From assembly GCF_900107255.1 (NCBI RefSeq), contig NZ_FNPH01000001.1, positions 496,001 through 560,000 of the forward strand: a DNA stretch of 64,000 bases, read 5' to 3'. Below, piece after piece: positions 49,549 to 58,893 of the stretch. The position numbers were made by a program, and so were the translations under genes. How positions within the stretch are numbered: position 1 is the first letter of the stretch; each line of letters opens with the position of its first letter. This stretch comes from Micromonospora pattaloongensis (GTDB lineage: Bacteria; Actinomycetota; Actinomycetes; Mycobacteriales; Micromonosporaceae). The notes beneath the pieces were generated by a model. The model ran no database searches. It had not been told where the DNA came from and saw only the letters and a program-made list of their open reading frames with translations.

Positions 49549-51129
49549 TCACCTGAATCTCAGGGCGGTCGGGCCCTGCACCTTGGAACCACGGCGCTGC
49601 TTCGCCGGCATGGCCGCCAGTTTCTCCCGCAGCTCCACGGCGTAGGACGCGAGCGCCTCCACCAGGTCCGGCACCGATGCGTGCGCCGGTTGCACGTCGA
49701 CCCGGAGGCCGAACTCCGTCGCCGTCTCCGCCGTCTTCGGGCCGATCACCGCGACCACGGTGCGGGCGTGCGGCTTGCCGGCGATGCCGACCAGGTTGCG
49801 CACGGTCGAGGACGAGGTGAAGAGCACGGCGTCGAAGCCACCGGACTTGATCGCGTCCCGGATCTCGGCGGGCGGCGGCGCCGCCCGGACCGTCCGGTAC
49901 GCGGTCACGTCGTCGACCTCCCAGCCCAGCTCGATCAGACCGGCGGCGAGCGTTTCGGTCGCGATGTCCGCGCGGGGCAGCAGCACCCGGCCGACCGGGT
50001 CCAGGATCTCGTCGTGCGGCGAGAACTCGGCCAGCAGGCCCTCGGACGACTGCTCGTCGGCCGGCACCAGCTCGGGCTGGATGCCGAAGGCGCGGACCGC
50101 GTCCGCGGTCGCCTCGCCGATACAGGCGATCTTTACGCCACCGAAGTGCCGGGCGTCCAGGCCGTGCTCGGCGAACTTCTCCCAGACCGCCCGCACCGCG
50201 TTCACCGAGGTGAAGATGACCCAGGCGTAGCGCCCGTCGACCAGGCCCTTGACCGCCCGCTCCATCTGGGCCGGGGTGCGCGGCGGCTCGACGGCGATCG
50301 TCGGCACCTCGCAGGGGATCGCCCCGTACGCGCGCAGCCGGGCGCTCATCGCGCCGGCCTGCTCCTTCGTCCGCGGGACGAGCACCTTCCAGCCGTAGAG
50401 CGGCCGGTTCTCCCACCAGCTCAGCTTGTCCCGCTGCGGGACACCGCCGCCGACAGTGAGCACGACACGGCCGGTGAAGCCGAGCGCCGCCGCCACGAAG
50501 CTGTCCACCGTGGAGGTCGTCGTGTACTGCGTCTCGCCGGTGCCGTCTCCGGTCACCCCGACGGCGGTCGTGCCGTCGACGCCCGCCGCCAGCAGGCCGT
50601 CGCGGATCGCCGCGAGGTCACCGGCATCCACCGCCAACGCGAGCGAGCCGCGCCCGATCGCCGCGGCGAGCGCGTCGAAGTCCAGCGTGGCGACGTCGTC
50701 GACGTCGGCGGCGGTGCGTACGCCGGGCAGCGGCACGCCCGCGTAGGTCGCGACCCCCTCGGCCTGGCCGACGCCCGGGACCACCTCGAAGTGCACGGCG
50801 GTACGCGCCACCGCCTGCACCTCCTTGACGACCGCGTCGTGCCCGAACGGATCACCGGCGACCAGGTGCACGGCGGAGAGCCCGGAACGGGCCGCCGAGA
50901 TCAGCATCTTGGCGACGTCGCCCGGGACCCCTTCGGCGGGGCTGAACTGCGCGTCGGCCTTCGCCTCGGCGCGGATCGCGTCCAGCAGCGGCTCCGGTAC
51001 GCCACGGTCGTAGATCACCTGGTCGGCCTCGACCAGGGCGTCGTGCGCCCGGCGAGTCAGCAGGCCCGGGTCGCCGGGGCCGGCCCCGACGAACGCGATA
51101 CGGCCTACGGGCTTACGGGTGCGGGTCAT
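49549..51129 (-). CDS. hemD: Fused uroporphyrinogen-III methyltransferase / uroporphyrinogen-III synthase
   Basis: A 526-residue bifunctional enzyme. Residues 8-255 are a SUMT/CobA methyltransferase (GAGPGDPGL at 15-23; [32 protein letters not shown], which links to the synthase). Residues about 260-510 are uroporphyrinogen-III synthase ([51 protein letters not shown]). The fusion is typical of actinobacteria and lets the product flow to heme and to siroheme/B12. It overlaps hemC by four bases (ATGA). The ending is normal and no residue looks broken. Confidence 0.93.
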   Translation of the reverse strand: MTRTRKPVGRIAFVGAGPGDPGLLTRRAHDALVEADQVIYDRGVPEPLLDAIRAEAKADAQFSPAEGVPGDVAKMLISAARSGLSAVHLVAGDPFGHDAVVKEVQAVARTAVHFEVVPGVGQAEGVATYAGVPLPGVRTAADVDDVATLDFDALAAAIGRGSLALAVDAGDLAAIRDGLLAAGVDGTTAVGVTGDGTGETQYTTTSTVDSFVAAALGFTGRVVLTVGGGVPQRDKLSWWENRPLYGWKVLVPRTKEQAGAMSARLRAYGAIPCEVPTIAVEPPRTPAQMERAVKGLVDGRYAWVIFTSVNAVRAVWEKFAEHGLDARHFGGVKIACIGEATADAVRAFGIQPELVPADEQSSEGLLAEFSPHDEILDPVGRVLLPRADIATETLAAGLIELGWEVDDVTAYRTVRAAPPPAEIRDAIKSGGFDAVLFTSSSTVRNLVGIAGKPHARTVVAVIGPKTAETATEFGLRVDVQPAHASVPDLVEALASYAVELREKLAAMPAKQRRGSKVQGPTALRFR

Positions 51130-52091
51130 TCTGTGCTCCCCAGTTGCTGGGCTTGTGCGCCGGACGGCATGGGCGCGACAAGGATCGTGTCGGCGCCGGC
51201 GTCGAGGAGATCGGCGGCGAGCGCTTTACCAATCTCCGCGGCGTCGGCGGGCGTTCCGGTGCGGGACAGCCGGATGTCGCGAGCTCCATCCGGGCTGATC
51301 ACCGCCCCGCGCAGGTAGATCTCGTCACCGTGGTCGCCCTCGGCGAGTTCCGCGAACGCCGCGACCGGCGCGCTGCAACCTGCCTCCAGCGTCGCCAGCA
51401 ACGCCCGCTCCGCGGTGACCGCGGCGCGGGTCGGTGCATGGTCGAGTGCGGCGAGCAGCTCGACCAGGTCCGTGTCGTCCGCCCGGCACTCCACCGCCAG
51501 CGCCCCCTGAGCGGGGGCGGGCAGCATGAGCATCGGGTCGAGAGTCTCGGTGATCTCGTCGGAGCGCCCGAGCCGGGCCAACCCCGCGCGGGCGAGCACG
51601 ACCGCGTCGAGATCGGCGTCCGGACCGGTGACCCGACGGATCCGGGTGTCAACGTTGCCTCGAATTGGCGTGACCTGCAACTGCAGGCCGAGCGCGTGCA
51701 GCTGGGCGATCCGCCGCAGCGCCCCCGTGCCGACCGTGGCGCCGGGCGGCAGCTCGGTCAGCATTCGGCCATCGCGCGTGATCAGCGCGTCCCGCGGGTC
51801 CTCCCGCTGCGGCACGGCGGCGATGTGCAGGCCGTCGTGACCGGCGGTGGGCAGGTCCTTGTACGAGTGGACGGCGAAGTCGATCTCCTTCGCGCCGAGC
51901 GCGTCGCGCAACGCCGAGACGAACACCCCGACGCCCAGCGAGGCGACGGGGGCGGTGGAGCGGTCGCCGGCGGTGACGATCTCCACCAGCTCGACCTCGC
52001 GCCCGGTCGCGGCACGCAGCGCGTCGGCCACGCGTCCGGACTGGGCCACGGCCAGGGCGCTACCCCGGGTGCCGAGACGTAGCGCGGTCAT
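51126..52091 (-). CDS. hemC: Hydroxymethylbilane synthase (porphobilinogen deaminase)
   Basis: A 321-residue enzyme that links four porphobilinogens into hydroxymethylbilane. LRLGTRGSALAVAQ at the N-terminus, DFAVHSYKDLP, PIRGNVDTRIRR and the dipyrromethane-binding Cys239 in LEAGCSAPVAAFA are all present. The ATG was preferred to a GTG one codon earlier because the GGGAGG site is at a proper distance only for the ATG; this ATG overlaps the hemA stop (TGATG). It is the third gene of rex-hemACDB and overlaps hemD (ATGA). Confidence 0.95.
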   Translation of the reverse strand: MTALRLGTRGSALAVAQSGRVADALRAATGREVELVEIVTAGDRSTAPVASLGVGVFVSALRDALGAKEIDFAVHSYKDLPTAGHDGLHIAAVPQREDPRDALITRDGRMLTELPPGATVGTGALRRIAQLHALGLQLQVTPIRGNVDTRIRRVTGPDADLDAVVLARAGLARLGRSDEITETLDPMLMLPAPAQGALAVECRADDTDLVELLAALDHAPTRAAVTAERALLATLEAGCSAPVAAFAELAEGDHGDEIYLRGAVISPDGARDIRLSRTGTPADAAEIGKALAADLLDAGADTILVAPMPSGAQAQQLGSTE

Positions 52092-53413
52092 CACTCACCT
52101 CCCAGATCGGGCACGGCGTCGGCGCCCGAACTCTGCGGCACCTCCAGGTCGAACAGCTCCCGCAGCAGCGCCGCGTACTGGTCGCCGCCGGGCTCCGCCG
52201 CGAGCTGGCGGACCCGTACGGTCGGCGAGTGGAGCAGCCGCTGCACCACCCGGTGGACGGTGTGCGCGACCTCCGCCCGCTGCTCGTCGGTGAAGTCCGG
52301 GCGGCGCTGCGCGAGCCGGCGCAGCTCGGCGCTGACCACGTCGTCGGCGCGGCCGCGCAGCGCGGCGACGGTCGGCGCGACGTCGGCCCCGCGCAGCCAG
52401 GTGAGGAACGCCTCAACCTCGCCGGTGACGATCCGGGTCACGGCCGCCGTGTCGGCCGCGGCCGGCGCCTCGGTCACCGAGGTGGCGAGCCGGTCGATGT
52501 CGACGACCACGACGCCGGGCAGCTCGGCCACGGCGGCCTCGACGTCGCGCGGCACGGCGAGGTCGAGCAGGACCAGCGGCGTGGCCGACCGCCCGGCGGC
52601 CCGGCGCCGCTCGAGCGCGCCGACGACCACCTCACGGGTGAGCACGGGCTCGGTCGAGGCGGTCGCGGCGACCACCACGTCCACCTCCGACAGCGCCGCG
52701 GGCAACTCCTCGAACGGCAGCGCGCTGGCCCCGTACGCCTCGGCGAGCCGGACGGCGCGGGCGGCGCCCCGGTTGGTGACGGCCAGCGACCCGACGCCGA
52801 GCCGGGAGAGCGTCGCCACCGACAGCGCCCCCATCGCGCCCGCGCCGACGACCAGCGTCGGCCGGCCGGCGAGGCCCCCGTCGAACTGGCCGGCGGCCAC
52901 GTCGAGCGCCGCGGTCACCACACTCTGCCCCGCGCGGTCGATGCCGGTCTCCGCGTGCGCCCGCTTGCCGACCCGCAGCGCCTGCTGCATCAGCTCGTGC
53001 AGCAGCCGGCCGGCGGTGTCGGCCTCGGTCGCGGCGTGGTACGCGTCACGGAGCTGGCCGAGGATCTGCGCCTCGCCGACCACCATCGAGTCGAGCCCGG
53101 CGGCGACCCGGAAGGCGTGCTCCACGGCGGCGGCCTCGTAGTGGACGTACAGGTTGTTGGCGAGCTCGGCCGGCGCGCAGCCGGCCTGGGCGGCGAGCAC
53201 GGCGCAGACGTCGCCGAGGCCGCCGTGGAAGCCGGTGACCGCGGCGTAGACCTCGACCCGGTTGCAGGTGGAGAGGACGACGGCCTCGCGGACGTAGGGC
53301 TGGGCGGCCAGGCGGCGGAGGATGTCGGTGAGCTGCCCGGGTGCCACGGCGAGTTGTTCCAGCGTGGCGACCGGGGCGGTGCGGTAGGACGCGCCGACGA
53401 CGAGCAGGTTCAC
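52091..53413 (-). CDS. hemA: Glutamyl-tRNA reductase
   Basis: A 440-residue NADPH enzyme that reduces glutamyl-tRNA to glutamate semialdehyde, the committed step of tetrapyrrole synthesis by the C5 route. The N-terminal catalytic Cys50 is in LSTCNRVEVYA, and LVVGAGAMGALS is the NADPH fold. The C-terminal helical dimerisation domain ends with the Leu/Arg-rich LLRELFDLEV. It starts with GTG overlapping the rex stop (GTGA), so its translation is tied to Rex. Regulation by Rex through the operator upstream links heme supply to redox state. Confidence 0.95.
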   Translation of the reverse strand: MNLLVVGASYRTAPVATLEQLAVAPGQLTDILRRLAAQPYVREAVVLSTCNRVEVYAAVTGFHGGLGDVCAVLAAQAGCAPAELANNLYVHYEAAAVEHAFRVAAGLDSMVVGEAQILGQLRDAYHAATEADTAGRLLHELMQQALRVGKRAHAETGIDRAGQSVVTAALDVAAGQFDGGLAGRPTLVVGAGAMGALSVATLSRLGVGSLAVTNRGAARAVRLAEAYGASALPFEELPAALSEVDVVVAATASTEPVLTREVVVGALERRRAAGRSATPLVLLDLAVPRDVEAAVAELPGVVVVDIDRLATSVTEAPAAADTAAVTRIVTGEVEAFLTWLRGADVAPTVAALRGRADDVVSAELRRLAQRRPDFTDEQRAEVAHTVHRVVQRLLHSPTVRVRQLAAEPGGDQYAALLRELFDLEVPQSSGADAVPDLGGE

Positions 53414-54174
53414 GAGCCGACCGCCTCCACTCCGGCCCGCCCCGCCCGCCCGTCCGTCTCCTCGGCCCCGCCGACGAGCCCGCCCGGCAGCGCGGTCAGC
53501 GCCGCCTTGCGGTGCTCGTGGAAGGACAGGATCTGCAGTTCGATCGCGAGATCGACCTTGCGCATGTCCACCCCCTCGGGAACGGTGAGCACGCAGGGCG
53601 CGAAGTTGAGGATGCTGGTGACGCCGACGGCGACCAACTGATCGGCGACGGTCTGCGCGGCGGCCGCCGGGGTCGCGATCACTCCGATCGCGATGGACTC
53701 CTCGGCGGCGATCGTCGGCAGCTCGTCGATGTGCCGCACGGTCAGGCCGCTGATCTCTTCGCCGACGCGCGCGGGGTCGGCGTCGAAGAGCGCGGCGATC
53801 CGGAAGCCGCGGCTGGCGAAGCCGGCGTACCCGGCCAGAGCGTGACCGAGATTACCGATTCCCACCAGGGCGACCGCCCGGCATTGAGTGAGCCCGAGCA
53901 CGTATTCGATCTGTTCGATGAGGAGAGCCACGTCATAACCGACGCCACGCGTGCCGTACGAGCCGAGATGCGAGAGATCCTTGCGCAATTTCGCTGAATT
54001 GACGCCCGCGGCTGCGGCGAGCCCTTCACTGGAGACCGTGTCGTCGCCGGAGTCGGCGAGATTGTGCAGAGCGCGGAGGTATTCGGGCAGCCGCGCCACG
54101 GTCGCCTCAGGGAGATCCGGAAGCGCCGGAACGGCACCGGCTCGGCCGGGCGCGCCTGGGCGGTTCTGACTCAT
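53410..54174 (-). CDS. rex: Redox-sensing transcriptional repressor Rex
   Basis: A 254-residue NADH-sensing repressor. The winged helix is about 22-85 (LPEATVARLPEYLRALHNLA, VNSAKLRKDLSHLGSYGTRG), the Rossmann motif VGIGNLGHAL at 104-113 binds NAD(H), and the C-terminal domain-swapping helix is LAIELQILSFHEH. High NADH releases it from DNA. An in-frame upstream part without signature sequence was left out; the chosen ATG begins just before the helix-turn-helix. It heads the rex-hemACDB operon, and a near-consensus Rex operator lies 120 bp upstream. Confidence 0.94.
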   Translation of the reverse strand: MSQNRPGAPGRAGAVPALPDLPEATVARLPEYLRALHNLADSGDDTVSSEGLAAAAGVNSAKLRKDLSHLGSYGTRGVGYDVALLIEQIEYVLGLTQCRAVALVGIGNLGHALAGYAGFASRGFRIAALFDADPARVGEEISGLTVRHIDELPTIAAEESIAIGVIATPAAAAQTVADQLVAVGVTSILNFAPCVLTVPEGVDMRKVDLAIELQILSFHEHRKAALTALPGGLVGGAEETDGRAGRAGVEAVGS

Positions 54175-54628
54175 GTGACTCCGTGCGGTGCGATCCTCGA
54201 CCTGCCGAACCGGCCGGCCACTGCGGGTGCCCCTGTCGCGATCGCCGTGATCGGCTGTGCTAGCGGGGTTCTTCGGGGTATCAGAGTATTCGCTTGTGAA
54301 GGCGTGCACAAATCGCGATCTTGATCGATCGCGGCAATCGTTCACCGGACCCTCCGTTCGCATGATCCCCGCACGCGGCGGAACGGGCACGGTTTCGCGA
54401 TTATCGCCCCATTCCGACTTCTCCGACCGCCCGCGTCGGACACCCGACGGCGCGGCGACGACGTGGTCGACGGCACGTGGCAGGGAGAGCCCTACCGTGA
54501 AGAGGCCGGTCGGCAGGATGGGGGTGAGCGGTGCGCATGAATAGCGTCGACGACATGACCACCGCAACCGCGACGGGCACGCCGACCGCGGACGACGAGC
54601 AGCACCGCCGGGTGCCGGCTGTGCTGGC
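54175..54628. other. Leader of the rex operon and intergenic region
   Basis: This 454-bp stretch holds the Rex operator and presumably the rex promoter. Right of it an open frame for 35 residues (54537-54644) ends inside the next gene on the other strand; it lacks a ribosome site and resembles no known protein. No RNA gene is seen. Confidence 0.5.
54294..54311. promoter_or_regulatory. Rex operator (ROP)
   Basis: TTGTGAAGGCGTGCACAA matches the Rex consensus TTGTGAA-N4-TTCACAA with one change (G for T in the right half). Located 120 bp before the rex start, it suggests autoregulation and redox control of hemACDB, as shown in Streptomyces. Confidence 0.88.
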
Positions 54629-55282
54629 CTACCTGCGCAGCTGACCCGCCAGTGCGACCGCCTCGGTCAGGGTGTCGGCCACCGGGCGGCCGGAGGCGCG
54701 CAGGCGCTCGGCGTCGGTGAAGCCGCCGGTGTAGAGCACGCAGGTCGCCCCGACGGACTCGGCCGCGTCCGCGTCATCGATGGAGTCGCCGATCAGCACC
54801 GCGGACCGGCCGTCGATGCCGAGTTCGGCGAGGTGCCGCGCGAGGTGGTCCGCTTTCGGGCCGCCGCCGACCGCGGCGCGCAGCCCGTCGACGCGCCGGA
54901 ACGACGTGGTCAGCCCGTACGTCTCGACGGCCGGCAGCAGCTCCTCGTGGAACCACATCGACAGCAGCGACTGGGTGCCCTGCCACGACTCGATCGCGCT
55001 CTTCGCGTCGTCGGCCAGCTCGCACGTGGTGAGCCCGCTGCGGTACGCGTCGTGGAAGATCGTGTCCAGCCGGCCGAACTCCTCGGCGTCGACCGCCCGC
55101 CCCAGCACCTCGGCGTAGTAGGCGGAGATCGGGCGGCGGAACTGGACCCGATGCTCCTCGGCGGTCACGGTCGGGCCGGCGACGCTGGCGAACGCCGCGT
55201 TCGTCGCGGAGACGACCAGGTGCAGGTCGTTGAGGAGCGTGCCGTTCCAGTCCCAGACGAGGTGCGTAGGTGCCGATGCCAC
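54629..55282 (-). CDS. HAD-family hydrolase
   Basis: A 217-residue HAD-superfamily phosphatase-like enzyme. Motif I is VWDWNGTLLND (with Asn in place of the second Asp), motif III the Lys in GPKADHLARHL, and motif IV LIGDSIDDADAAESVG. The alpha-helical cap with FRRPISAYYAEVLG is of the phosphoglycolate-phosphatase type. It starts with GTG and lies 20 bp after the glutaredoxin gene, so it is probably in an operon with glutaredoxin and the acyl-CoA ligase. The substrate is unknown. Confidence 0.85.
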   Translation of the reverse strand: MASAPTHLVWDWNGTLLNDLHLVVSATNAAFASVAGPTVTAEEHRVQFRRPISAYYAEVLGRAVDAEEFGRLDTIFHDAYRSGLTTCELADDAKSAIESWQGTQSLLSMWFHEELLPAVETYGLTTSFRRVDGLRAAVGGGPKADHLARHLAELGIDGRSAVLIGDSIDDADAAESVGATCVLYTGGFTDAERLRASGRPVADTLTEAVALAGQLRR

Positions 55283-55302
55283 CGGAGCACCATACGACCC
55301 CG

Positions 55303-55560
55303 TCAGCGCGGCCCGCGCCGCAGGTCGCGCAGGAGCCGCTCCTCCTCGACCCGCCAGTAGCCGTGTTCCCTGCCGTCGAGGATCACCACCGGCAGCCGGT
55401 CGCCGTACTCGCGCTCCAGCTCCAGGTCACCCGTCACGTCCCGCTCGACCCAGCGCTCGCCGGTGGCGGCCGTCACCCGGTCCATCGCCTCCTTGGCGTC
55501 GTCGCACAGGTGGCATCCCGGCCGCGTGATCAGGGTCAGCCGCGCCTCACTCACCGGCAC
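55303..55560 (-). CDS. Glutaredoxin-like protein
   Basis: An 85-residue thioredoxin-fold protein of the DUF836 type. LTLITRPGCHLCDDAKEAMD has the redox pair Cys16 and Cys19 (CHLC), followed by ERDVTGDLELEREYG and LPVVILDG with the cis-Pro. The mycobacterial counterpart (Rv0508) also lies just upstream of hemA. It may reduce disulfides or carry iron-sulfur clusters. It begins with GTG (a second GTG two codons inside is possible) and overlaps the end of the acyl-CoA ligase gene, indicating coupled translation. Confidence 0.88.
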   Translation of the reverse strand: MPVSEARLTLITRPGCHLCDDAKEAMDRVTAATGERWVERDVTGDLELEREYGDRLPVVILDGREHGYWRVEEERLLRDLRRGPR

Positions 55561-57190
55561 CGCCCTCCTCCGCTCGTGCCGCGCCGGTTCCCGCGGAGGG
55601 CGCCGACCCCAACAGTTTCTTCCGTACCTTGCCGATCGCCGAGTGGGGCAGCGTGTCGACGAACTCGACGGAAGACGGGCACTTGAAGCGTGCCAGATTG
55701 TGCGCGCAGTGCCGGGACAGTTCGGCGGCGTCGACCTCGCTGCCCGGAGTCCGCACCACGTAGACCTTGACCGCCTGACCGGTCCGCGGGTCGGGCACCC
55801 CGATCGCCGCGGCCTCCGCGACGCCGGGGTGTGACCGGAGCACCTGCTCGATCTCGCGTGGGTAGACGTTGAACCCGTTGACGAGGATCAGCTCCCCCAG
55901 CCGGTCGACGAGGAACAGGTCCCCGTCCGCGTCGGCGTATCCGACGTCCCCGGTGGCCCACCAGCCCTCGGCGTCGGGCCCGCCCCGACCGTCCGGCCAG
56001 TAGCCGGAGAACAGGTTCGGCCCCCGGACCACGATCTCGCCGGGGTCCGTGCCGTCGGAGGCCACGTCGAGGTCCCAGCCCTCCTCCTCCGGCTGGGCGC
56101 CCGCCGCTCCGTCGCGCCACAGCAGCTCGCCGTCGGCCGCGACGAGCCGGAGCTCGACCCCGGGGATCGGCCGGCCGATGGAGCCGGGCTTGACCCGGGG
56201 AGCGGCCAGCGTGGAGGTGAGCACCGGCGCCGTCTCGGTCAGGCCGTACCCGACGTGGACCGGCGCCCCGGTGAGCTCGGCGAAGCGCAGCGCGCTGGCG
56301 GGCTCGAGCGGGGCGGCGCCGGAGACCGCGAACCGCAGCGGGCCCGGCGGGGACGACGGCAGCGTCGACCACGCGGTGAACATCGACGGCACTCCGATCA
56401 CGACGGTGACCTGGTGCCGAACGACGGCGGCCATGGTCTCAACCGGGTCGAACCGGTCGATCAGCACCCCGCAGGCGCCGTGGTACGCGACCGCGCCGAG
56501 CCCGGTGTTGAGGCCGTACGCGTGGAAGAGCGGGAGCGCGAGCAGCAGCCGGTCGTCGCGCCCGACCACGGGCGGCCGGAGGCCGGCCAGCTGCGCGTGG
56601 TTGGCCAGCAGGGCGCGGTGCGACAGCATCGCGCCCTTCGGCCAGCCCTCGGTGCCCGAGGTGTAGAGCAGGACGGCGAGATCCGCGACGTCGGTCACGG
56701 CCGCGGGCCGCGGCGGGCCGCCGGGCAGCGTGGGCAGCTCGGTGTGTACGGCGTGCAGCCCGGGCAGCTCGGCCCGGAGCCCGGCGACGGCATCACGGAC
56801 CTGTTCGGTGCAGATCAGCTGCGCCGCGCCGGAGTCGGCCAGCACATGGCGCAGCTCCCGCGCGGTGAGTTCGGGGTTGACCGGCACCGCCACGAGGCCG
56901 GCCCGCAGCGTGGCGAAGAACGCGACCGCGAGGTCGGGCGAGTTGGGCAGCGCGATCGCGATCCGCGGCGCGGGGGCGGCGCCGGGCGGGGCCAGCTGGC
57001 CGAGCGCGTGCGCGACCTCGTCGACCCGGGCGTCGAGCTCCCCCCAGGTGACGGTCCGGTCGCGCCAGATCAGGGCCGGCCGATGGGCGCCGGTCGCGGC
57101 GGCACGGCGTACCCGCTCGGCGAGGTTGCCGGCGAAGGCGTCGAAATCGGCAGCGGTGGGGGGTTCCTGCACGATCGATGAGTCTGGCAC
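55547..57190 (-). CDS. AMP-binding long-chain acyl-CoA ligase-like enzyme
   Basis: A 547-residue member of the adenylate-forming superfamily. The P-loop-like motif TSGTEGWPKG is at 177-186, followed by LPLFHAYGLNTGL, VHVGYGLTETAPVLTS, GWWATGDVGYADADGDLFLVD and the C-terminal Lys in SAIGKVRKKL. It activates a carboxylic acid as the adenylate and transfers it to CoA. The chain length is unknown. It starts with GTG and probably heads an operon with the glutaredoxin and HAD genes; the next gene to the right (bldN) is divergent. Confidence 0.92.
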   Translation of the reverse strand: MPDSSIVQEPPTAADFDAFAGNLAERVRRAAATGAHRPALIWRDRTVTWGELDARVDEVAHALGQLAPPGAAPAPRIAIALPNSPDLAVAFFATLRAGLVAVPVNPELTARELRHVLADSGAAQLICTEQVRDAVAGLRAELPGLHAVHTELPTLPGGPPRPAAVTDVADLAVLLYTSGTEGWPKGAMLSHRALLANHAQLAGLRPPVVGRDDRLLLALPLFHAYGLNTGLGAVAYHGACGVLIDRFDPVETMAAVVRHQVTVVIGVPSMFTAWSTLPSSPPGPLRFAVSGAAPLEPASALRFAELTGAPVHVGYGLTETAPVLTSTLAAPRVKPGSIGRPIPGVELRLVAADGELLWRDGAAGAQPEEEGWDLDVASDGTDPGEIVVRGPNLFSGYWPDGRGGPDAEGWWATGDVGYADADGDLFLVDRLGELILVNGFNVYPREIEQVLRSHPGVAEAAAIGVPDPRTGQAVKVYVVRTPGSEVDAAELSRHCAHNLARFKCPSSVEFVDTLPHSAIGKVRKKLLGSAPSAGTGAARAEEGGAGE

Positions 57191-57675
57191 AGTCGGCGCC
57201 CCGACTCAGCCCTCGCGGCGGGCCACGACGGCCTCCCGGCGCTCGGGAGGCGGTCATCGCGCGGCCCCGACGCGCCGAACGGTTGAGCACCACGCCCGTT
57301 CCGCCGCCGCGAGCTGCCGGGATGCGTCGATCGCGCCGTTTAGTAGCCGACGCCGGACAGGGTGTGCGACATCAAAGGTTGCTTTAAGGAAATGATTCAG
57401 CTCTGTGTAACGGACTCCACACGCGTGGGTGACGTTGGCCCTATCATCACGAGGGTCGGCGCGCCCGTTTTGCTGTGAGTCGACACCCCTCAGCCCGAGG
57501 AGGCCGCTGTGCCCGTCCAGACACTGCACCAGCACCTCAAGGGTGGGTGTCGCCTTGTGGCGCTCCCCGCCGCGGTGGCGGTGGGGCGCGACCGGGCGAG
57601 GGCCCACTCCCACAGCGACGGTGCCGGGTCGCGGGGCCCGGCCGCGCTCGCCGGCGGGCGAGCGGAGGAGGGTCA
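57191..57675. other. 485-bp region upstream of bldN
   Basis: This region must carry divergent promoters for the ligase and bldN genes. An in-frame extension of bldN reaches 57475 but lacks a ribosome site. At 57429-57450 GTGA and TCAC half-sites flank 14 bp and overlap a TATCAT -10-like box; they resemble a BldD-type operator, but weakly. The stretch is long enough for complex developmental control. Confidence 0.5.
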
Positions 57676-58647
57676 GTGACCGCGTACGCATACGGCGGCG
57701 AACTCGCCAGCCGCGAGGTGCAGTCAGCACGCACCGCGCTCAACGACGGCCTGCAGGTCCTGCGCGGGTCGATGAACGAGATGCTGAGCCTGGCCGTCCG
57801 GGGCGACGGGAGCAGCAAGCGCATCCGGAACCGGCCGCACCTGAACGAGGCGCCCACCCGGCACGTGCCGCCGGGGAGCAATGCGAAGTCGGGACGCGTC
57901 GCGGCGCCGACCCGGCCGACGATGCCGGTCCAGCCCGGACCGAAGCAGGCCCCGAACGGCGGCAGCGGGCACGCACCCGCGGAGACGGACACGGCGGTGC
58001 TGCCGGCCGTCCCCGCGACCGAGGAGTCGAGCGGCTCCGGCGGCTCCCCCGGCGGCTACCCGAGCCGTCCACACCCGTCGGACCCGGCGACCGAGGTCTG
58101 GACGCTGGTGGAACGCGCGCAGGCCGGCGAGGCCGAGGCGTTCGGCCTGATCTACGACCGCTATGTGGACACCGTCTTCCGGTTCGTCTACTTCCGGGTC
58201 GGGAACCGGCAACTGGCCGAGGACCTCACGTCCGACACCTTCCTGCGCGCACTGAAGCGGATCGGCAGCTTCACGTGGCAGGGACGCGACCTCGGCGCCT
58301 GGCTGGTGACGATCGCGCGGAACCTGGTGGCGGACCACTTCAAGTCGGGTCGGTACCGACTGGAGGTTACTACGGGTGATGTTCTAGATGCGGACCGCGA
58401 GGACCGGGGGCCCGAGGGCAGCCCGGAGGCGGCGGTGCTCGACCACATCACCAACGTGGCCCTGCTCTCCGCGGTGAAGCAGCTCAACCCGGAGCAGCAG
58501 GAGTGCATCGTGCTCCGCTTCCTGCAAGGGTTCTCGGTCGCCGAGACCGCGCAGGCGATGGGGAAGAACGAGGGGGCGATCAAGGCCCTGCAGTACCGGG
58601 CGGTGCGCGCGCTGGCGCGCCTTCTACCCGATGGGTTTCAATCGTGA
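57676..58647 (+). CDS. bldN: Extracytoplasmic-function RNA polymerase sigma factor, BldN family
   Basis: A 323-residue ECF sigma factor. Region 2 (about 155-225) reads AFGLIYDRYVDTVFRFVYFR, LAEDLTSDTFLRALKRI, AWLVTIARNLVADHFKS; region 4 (about 268-318) reads LNPEQQECIVLRFLQGFSVA, KNEGAIKALQYRAVRALARL. It has an unusually long N-terminus (about 150 residues) like the pro-BldN of Streptomyces, which is removed by proteolysis. Streptomyces bldN likewise lies near rex-hemACD. GTG follows a GGAGGAGGG site. BldN directs genes for aerial growth and hydrophobic sheath. The anti-sigma gene follows. Confidence 0.92.
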   Translation: MTAYAYGGELASREVQSARTALNDGLQVLRGSMNEMLSLAVRGDGSSKRIRNRPHLNEAPTRHVPPGSNAKSGRVAAPTRPTMPVQPGPKQAPNGGSGHAPAETDTAVLPAVPATEESSGSGGSPGGYPSRPHPSDPATEVWTLVERAQAGEAEAFGLIYDRYVDTVFRFVYFRVGNRQLAEDLTSDTFLRALKRIGSFTWQGRDLGAWLVTIARNLVADHFKSGRYRLEVTTGDVLDADREDRGPEGSPEAAVLDHITNVALLSAVKQLNPEQQECIVLRFLQGFSVAETAQAMGKNEGAIKALQYRAVRALARLLPDGFQS

Positions 58648-58893
58648 GTGGACCGGGTATCGCCGGGGCGCCGCTCACTCTTCGTAGTTATTTTGCCGAT
58701 CCACCCGTAACCGGTCCCGCGCATCACCCGTTTGTTGGGATGCGACCGCCGGCGGCCCCGGGATTTCCGCAGCCCAGGGCGGACCGGGCAGCTGCCTCGG
58801 GTCCGACCACGCCGGGTCGGACCGGGTCACGGTCGCATCGGCCGGCGAGCACGCCGGCCGCATAGTCGTGACCAGCGAAGGGAGGTGTCCGCA

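Noticed and set aside
54537-54644. A 35-residue small open frame
   Set aside because: It has no ribosome site or recognisable relative and its end overlaps the HAD gene on the other strand; support is too weak to call a gene.
57475-57675. Upstream extension of the BldN-type sigma factor by 67 codons
   Set aside because: The region lacks a ribosome site and reads as Arg/Gly/Pro-rich low-complexity sequence; GTG at 57676 has a strong site.
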